Origin: Brienomyrus brachyistius
Taxonomy: Eukaryota; Chordata; Actinopteri; Osteoglossiformes; Mormyridae
Direction of reading: 5' to 3'
Assembly: GCF_023856365.1 (NCBI RefSeq)
Contig: NC_064548.1
Span: 9,969,642 to 10,033,641 of the forward strand
Length of the DNA stretch: 64,000 nt
Position numbers and translations under genes: made by a program. This document shows positions 40,181 to 64,000 of this stretch, piece by piece (within the stretch, counting starts at the first letter, position 1; each line of letters starts with the position of its first letter). The notes under the pieces were generated by a model, which worked only from the letters and a program-made list of their open reading frames with translations, made no database searches and was not told the DNA's origin.

Positions 40181-41370
40181 CTTTATTGTTATCAGAAATA
40201 AAGTTAAAGACTTGCTTGGTTCAATAGCCAGTCAGACTGAATCATTAATGGAAAAAAAAACAACTCAGAAGTTAAAAGAAGTACCTTCGCTAAGACTGAT
40301 GTTGAAGAATGTTCTGGAAAAGCTGGCAAGGGGTGGGTACAGTGTAAGGTGTCAGCTTGAGTTAGACCCCAGCTACCCCATAACGTGCACATGGCAGTCA
40401 GCCACGACATTTTAAAAAATATGTTTTCCTAGCTAAAGCAATGCTGTGAAAGAGTTACTACAGCAGCTTGGACAGAGGAACGGGGGGGGGGGATGGGTGT
40501 GTACAGTGGGGTCACACACCCGACGTTAAGCAGGTGAAAATGCCACAGCGTCACTGGTTATGAGGTGGGGGGGGGGGCAAATTTCTTTTAACAACAAAAG
40601 TACCACAAAGCCACATTGAACTTATTGATTGAAAGCTACATGGCTAGATTTTTCTGGGGGGGGGGCAGAAATCCTTTGGGACCCATTCATCACTAGCTAA
40701 CAGCATTAACTAACAACACACTGAACCCCCCCCTCCACAGAACTCACCCCAGCTGCTGAGTAATGGAGAAACCATCAGTGCGTTCCTGGAACACACAGCT
40801 GGTAATGTGAGCCACTTTCGCACGGTGCCCCGGCCTGGAAGGCGGCGACTGAAAAGATGGCAGCCAAAGGCAGGCTGGGCTGTGAGCCGCGGCCCCTGGT
40901 GACCCCCAGCCACTCAGTGGCATTTCCCACATGCCTTCGGGGGAGAGAAGGTAGATTCCGGGCCCAGAATAAAGCAGAAGCCAGGTGACATGCAGGGGAT
41001 TCAAATTCAATCCCGGTATGCGAGGTGGACCCTCCAAGCCCCCCTGGAGACAAAAAGCAGAGGAACTAGCCAAACACGAGTTAAAATAGTCCCGCGGCAG
41101 CCAAGAAACCATGTGACGCTTATCTGCCTATCAGCAACTCCTCTCCACCAGAGGGGGAAAAAAAAACCGACCGATTCATACTTGGCTGTGACCAAACCTC
41201 AGTGTGCTGACTGATATAGCTTGCGGGATCCTCCCCGTGTGCTGAGATCTGCCCCCGCAGTCACTAAGCTGGAGGAAAGGGGGTGTATTCTGTAATTCAG
41301 AGTATGCTGCGGTCAAGAGAAGGCAACCAGAAACAAAAAGAAGGGGGGGTTAGGGTCAACGATTAAAAAT

Positions 41371-41378
41371 TGGAATGT
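41371..41378 (-). promoter_or_regulatory. hdac4: Second miR-1/miR-206 8-mer target site in hdac4 3'UTR
   Basis: A second ACATTCCA in transcript orientation, 1.2 kb from the first. Two sites parallel the reported double miR-1 site arrangement in mammalian HDAC4. Confidence 0.65.
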
Positions 41379-41751
41379 CCCAGCTGCGAGGGATACAGGG
41401 ATGAAAGAGCACCCTGGATACGATGTACGGAATAAGAGCACCAAGGAGCGTCCAAGCACCGGGTAATGCTGGGTACTTCATGAAGGCAGGTCCCTACCCC
41501 CTCTCACGCACAGGAAAACAAGCATGTTAAGGAGCCCCACCTCCCCTCATGGCTGTGAGCTCACAACCAGGAAATGATCGAGGATGAGAAGTCGTAACTT
41601 TATGGCTTGCCTCTGTTGTGGCTGGAAAGATATGCGGGGGGGGGGGGGGGCACTTACAATTGAATGTGGCTCATTTTCACAGGGGTGGAGTCAGGCTGTG
41701 AGACAAGTGTAGGTCTCTGCAGGCTGGAGTTGTGGACATTTCGAAAGATTA

Positions 41752-41820
41752 GTGGGCGTGTCAAACGGTTTGTGGGCGTGTCAAACGGTTTGTGGGCGTG
41801 TCAAACGGTTTGTGGGCGTG
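41752..41820. repeat. 20-bp tandem repeat in hdac4 3'UTR
   Basis: Three perfect copies of TCAAACGGTTTGTGGGCGTG preceded by a partial copy. Confidence 0.9.
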
Positions 41821-44631
41821 TTCAAGAAGAGAGAGCGGTGAAGTGGGTAGAACCATGCATGTAACTTCCTTTGCGCTTTCACGAACTACGGCAGTAAGTT
41901 TAAACAAGCAAAGGATATATGAACAAATATGAAACACCTTTAATTACAGATGTCTACTACATAGCTGTTGCCTGACCTATGTGGCTGGTGAATGTCTGGA
42001 AAGGAAAGTTTATTGACAGCATTTTCTGGCAATAGAAATGACCTTTCGACACACCTACTACTCCATCCTGGAGAGATTTGCATCTGTAGCAGTGCCTTTT
42101 CGGTAGGACAGGAGGTATTAGCATGCTTTAGTTTGAGGAATAAAAAACAGTAGGACATTCAAGCGCAATGCTACTGTATGTGCGTACTTTGGGGGGGGGG
42201 GGGGGGGGTTACTGGGGGGGGGGGCACACCCAGCCAAACTTGACATGTGGGAACATCTCCCTGCAAGACAATTTTAAACAAGATTGCATCATTTATATAT
42301 TTATATATATATATATAATATATATATATTTATAGATTTTTTTTCCATATATAAATCTACTATGAACAGAACATATAGTAAATACACAATTGGTACAATG
42401 CAAAAGAGTCCAACTGCACCGTTCCTAGACCCCCAAGGCCAAATCCCACGACCGGAAAGTCTGAACTCAATCCATACGGAATCCGCAAAATGCGCGAACT
42501 TAATCTCGAACTGTACACACAACAAAACGCGTAAACAAGAAACCCCGAAACATTCTTAGGAGAACACAAAAATTAATCATAAAAATAAATGCTGTACAAG
42601 TCAAAAAATACACATGACCGGGAATAAAAATGTCTTAAAAAAAAAAAAAAAAACTGGAATTGTCATGGAAACCATGTCACGGAATCTCCTGCCAGCTGAG
42701 GAAAGATGACAACGGTAACGGCAAAAGCGTCCGTTCTCACGTTGCAATTTTTATCGCATCGCACAGAAGGATTGTAATATCTGATTGTGAGCTCAATAAA
42801 ATAAGGTAGTTGCCAAGAATCTAAACATTCACTGGAATCTAAAAAGCTGGGACCCCCCTTTTGAGGTCAGTCTCTATTCTTCTCAGACCAAAAAAATAGT
42901 CAAAGTCACAAAAAATGATCAGTTTACAGTATGTATCCCTGTATACATATATGCCTTATACGTATACAATATATACATATTAATGCAAACATTTATGTGT
43001 GGTTATTTCATATAGAATTAGTGTATTCAGTTTCTAAATCTCATGCAGGTTGTCCAAGAACACACACCCATCATCCCCAATGGAACAGTTCTGCTACTCA
43101 AGCCTGGTGTCGGACCCGAGTCCCACACCCCGCCGGCTCCCCCACTATCGCACCCGGGGACAAGCGGAGCCTGGTTCTCTCACTCCAAGCTGCAGTCACT
43201 TGAGCGGAAAGAAGAAATAGAAAATTAAACAAAAAAGGAGGGGAAAAAAAAACAACTAATCAAGACAGACGGTTTGAGCTGCTCGCCCATTAAGCTCGGA
43301 CACATGAACGCCGAGAAGGGAGAAGCTCGACCGCAATTCCCCCCCGAAGTGTAAAAGAGTCCGTACGCCGGCGTGGACCTCAGGCCCGCGCCGATAAGCT
43401 TGCATAACTAGTGGCACAAAACTTCAGCTGAAAGCAAACTCATGCTTTGTTTTTTTTTGTTGATTTTTGTTTCTTTTTCTCTACTAAGACTTGTTAGCAT
43501 CTTAAACAGCGTCTGGCAAGCTGCTCTGGTACGGTACAGTATGGTACAGGACATGCTCCTTAATTTCCTAGAAAAACAGACTTCTTATTTGGTCGAGGGT
43601 TAGGACAGGCGCTACATGGGTGACCCTAACAGTCAGAGGGACACGTCAGCTCGGATGCCATCTCACAACGTTGGCCCCTATTAAATCGGCAACTACCTTA
43701 CAGTCCAGTTCATTTACACCTTAATAAGGGACTAATAAACGGGTTTAGGTGGAAATAAGGGGGTTTGGGTGGGGGGCAAAATCCTCCAAAACTGCGTAAA
43801 CCAAAGGCTGCCCACATGCTGACGGTTCTTGTCCTTCTGTGGCAGAACTGTGTCCGTCCATCCCAGGGTGGTGGGACTTGGGGGTGGGGGCAAAGGCTCT
43901 CTCGATTACATGACATATTTAAGGCAACGTTCATCTGAATTCATCACAATAACCAGCTAGGTCTTTTAAAAACGAACAAAACGGAACATAAAACGAAAAA
44001 AAAGGCACAAACGTTCGGTTTTCCCCACATGCTTACAAAAGCCGGAGCGAGGCACCCACGGCGAGAAGCGTCCTCTTCCCCCAGGAAGCCGGTGCTCATC
44101 CCACCGGCATTCCCAGGTTCTCCGTGACGTGTCCTTCAAAGCAGTAGTTATCAAATTGGATGAAAGGAATGAGATCTGTTTCTCGTAAAGTCCCGTCGTT
44201 CAATAAAGGGGACGGAAACTCCGAGGATGGGACGAAGGGAGGGGCCGCTGTGCATTGCCCCGGCGACAGGGTGCACCTTGCTGACCGCGTCGGGTGGCTC
44301 AAAAGCACGGCTCCCGCATCCCGCGTAAAACAAACCGCTCCGTCCGCGGACCAGGCCTAAAGTCTCCACCGCCGGGGTCTGCACGCGTTACTCCAGAGCG
44401 GAGTCTCAGTTTGTCTTCGGTCCGTTTCGGCTCCCCCGTTCTCAGGCGCTGTGCCCATCCCCCCCCCCGGTGAGCTGCCGCCAATAGGATGCAGCCAGGA
44501 AGGGGAAGTGGGAAAGGGGAGGCGGGACTAAAAAGAAACGGAGATAGGTGACGGGCAGTGTGGAGTCGTGGACTCTGATGTTGCCCCCTTTCTGCGTGTG
44601 GATGTCTCAAGGCAGCCCCCCTGGGCCGCCA

Positions 44632-62512
<17,881 letters not shown>

Positions 62513-64000
62513 CTGCCACACGGATACATACACACAGACACACAAACAGGGAGTTTTGTCACAATCGAGGGATACTGTTCACACTGCTCAGAGCAGCTCT
62601 AAAGAAAGGTCGGACAGTTAACTCCTTAACCAGAACCCCGGTTTGGATCTAGTACTTAAATAATTCTGACAGGAATGTGTGAGGTGTGAATCAGCCGGGG
62701 GGGGCTCATACTCGGAGCAGTTAAATGATGTCCACACAATGAGAGGGACAAATTAGGCCCACAGCTCTCACGAGGGGGGACTAATGCCCACCCCGCCAGC
62801 CACAGACATGAGGTCAGGGGTTATTTAGAAAAAACACACAAACACAAAGCCTGGGCTCCATGTTTGGTGTATGTCTCTGCTTTCTCGACCACCGTAGCCC
62901 GGGGCGGGGGGGGGGGGGGGGAGCAAACGTGAAGACCAAACATTTGGGGGGTGGGGCAGATTCCAGTGGGACGAGAGGCTAGCCATTCATCAGGTAGCCT
63001 GAGGCCAGACACTATTATGCACCCGCACGCCTGCTCCCACAGACAGAAATTAGTTGTTGGAGCTATTAGCTATTGACGCCATCAGTATGGGCTCGGGGGG
63101 AGGCCCCTTCACACCCATAGCTTGCGGGCAGAACGGCCATCTTTCTATGGCATAGTGGGTGGGCGGCTAGCCGGCATTTGTCATTCCGTGCTGGTCAAAG
63201 TTTGCTGCTACCCGTAGTGTCTTATTGGGATATTCAAGAATAGGAGACGACCCCATTTGATAACAATTAAATACCACGGACCACTTTCATTCGACTCGCT
63301 GGTCAGTTAGCGGAATGCTAAAACATTGGAGGGTTAATTGGGCCTCGTGGTTGCGGGACGCCACGCCCAGTGACCTGGCTAATCTCGCCACGGGAGAGGG
63401 GGATACAGCCTAACCTGCTATGATGAGGCTTAAACTGAAGGGGTGCTTATTTCGTCGCTGGCTCCTCACAGGCGTGTCAAGATAAACCAGGCCAGTTTTA
63501 GCATGACAAGGGCCGTGAAAAATATCTGAGAGGGGCCACAAGCTGATAAGAGGGAGACATCCAGCCCGATGGGGATGCATACCTATCTCTGAAAACGTCT
63601 TACAATTTATAGATTTTTGAATTGCACCTTGAGCCAGGCGGTGAGGGGGGGGGAAGGGGGCTGTTTAAAAAACTGAATGTCTGGCCAATCTTGGGCGGTG
63701 TGACACACTACAGGACCGTGGCACGTTTTTCTGACACGAAAAAGGACTGCGGGACAAGAAGGAGAAAACGGGGGGTGTGAAAGAGTGAGGCGAGGCAAAT
63801 AAGGGGCCAGGGAGGTGGGGGGGGGGGAAGGCGTCACAAGGGCAGCGCGTGTCGGAATGAAGAAACACAGCATATCCTCACGCTAACAGGGTCATTTTCG
63901 GAGAGCGGAGTCAGGAAGACAACAATTTCCCCCCATTTCCATAAGAAAGTGCAGGGCCCGTCTGATTCTCACCAGCACAGCCCCGTGGGGGCCCAGCTCT
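62513..64000 (-). other. hdac4: hdac4 intron running off the window
   Basis: The preceding exon, expected to end near the LPCGGVG motif, was not found up to position 64000. The stretch holds G tracts (16 bases at 62906-62921) and no supported feature. Confidence 0.7.

Larger units (their letters stand above)
38405..44631 (-). other. hdac4: hdac4 3'UTR (inferred, about 6.2 kb)
   Basis: No splice-linked coding sequence lies between the hdac4 stop and a strong minus-strand AATAAA at 38423-38428. That signal is followed within about 40 bases by a run of T's. HDAC4 mRNAs in mammals also have several-kilobase 3'UTRs. The span holds two perfect miR-1/206 8-mers and a miR-140 7-mer in transcript orientation, which supports its being UTR. 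It also has a 20-bp tandem repeat, G/C tracts and TA repeats. Short reading frames in it look accidental. Shorter polyadenylation isoforms are possible (TTTATT on the plus strand at 38529 and near 40183). Confidence 0.65.

Noticed and set aside
63971..64000. Possible further hdac4 exon at the window edge (minus ...GTGCTG then GTGAGA)
   Set aside because: A donor-like sequence exists, but the translation in any frame does not match the expected LPCGGVG segment.

Overview
The window is nuclear DNA from a ray-finned fish, almost certainly a teleost. It has spliced genes with GT/AG introns, vertebrate developmental transcription factors, fish-type SINEs, miniature inverted-repeat elements, microsatellites and very many long G/C homopolymer tracts. 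Only three protein-coding genes can be supported: two bHLH genes on the + strand and the 3' third of a class IIa histone deacetylase on the - strand. The order is PTF1/Fer-type bHLH (+), twist2 (+), hdac4 (-). twist2 and hdac4 converge, as TWIST2 and HDAC4 do in mammals. The catalytic-domain residues identify the deacetylase as hdac4 rather than hdac9, so this is the TWIST2-HDAC4 locus and not the paralogous FERD3L-TWIST1-HDAC9 locus.

Layout. 1-12939 has no convincing gene and becomes very AT-rich from about 9.4 kb. 12940-14654 is a two-exon bHLH gene (206 aa) of the PTF1A/Fer2/Fer3 group; its short second exon encodes a C-terminal LSWIKWD tail. 15419-16925 is a minisatellite built from 27-28 bp units in higher-order arrangement. 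17-25.8 kb is non-coding, with SINE and other repeat relics. 25.85-26.67 kb is the twist2 promoter and coding exon (161 aa), and a probable 3'UTR exon lies at 29243-29620. 29.6-38.4 kb is intergenic and holds a 206-bp element with 29-bp perfect terminal inverted repeats, plus CTCF-like motifs. 38.4-44.63 kb is read as a 6.2-kb hdac4 3'UTR carrying two perfect 8-mer miR-1/206 sites and a miR-140 site. 44632-62512 holds ten hdac4 exons encoding the last 329 residues; the earlier exons lie beyond the window.

Biology. Twist2 is a mesenchymal bHLH repressor and HDAC4 is a signal-responsive corepressor shuttled between nucleus and cytoplasm; both restrain muscle and bone differentiation. The most notable item is the PTF1/Fer-type bHLH gene beside twist2-hdac4. 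As I recall, the mammalian TWIST2-HDAC4 locus has no bHLH gene in this position, whereas FERD3L sits beside TWIST1-HDAC9. The window may therefore keep an ancient neighbour that mammals lost. No prokaryote-style system, CRISPR array, tRNA or rRNA gene was seen.
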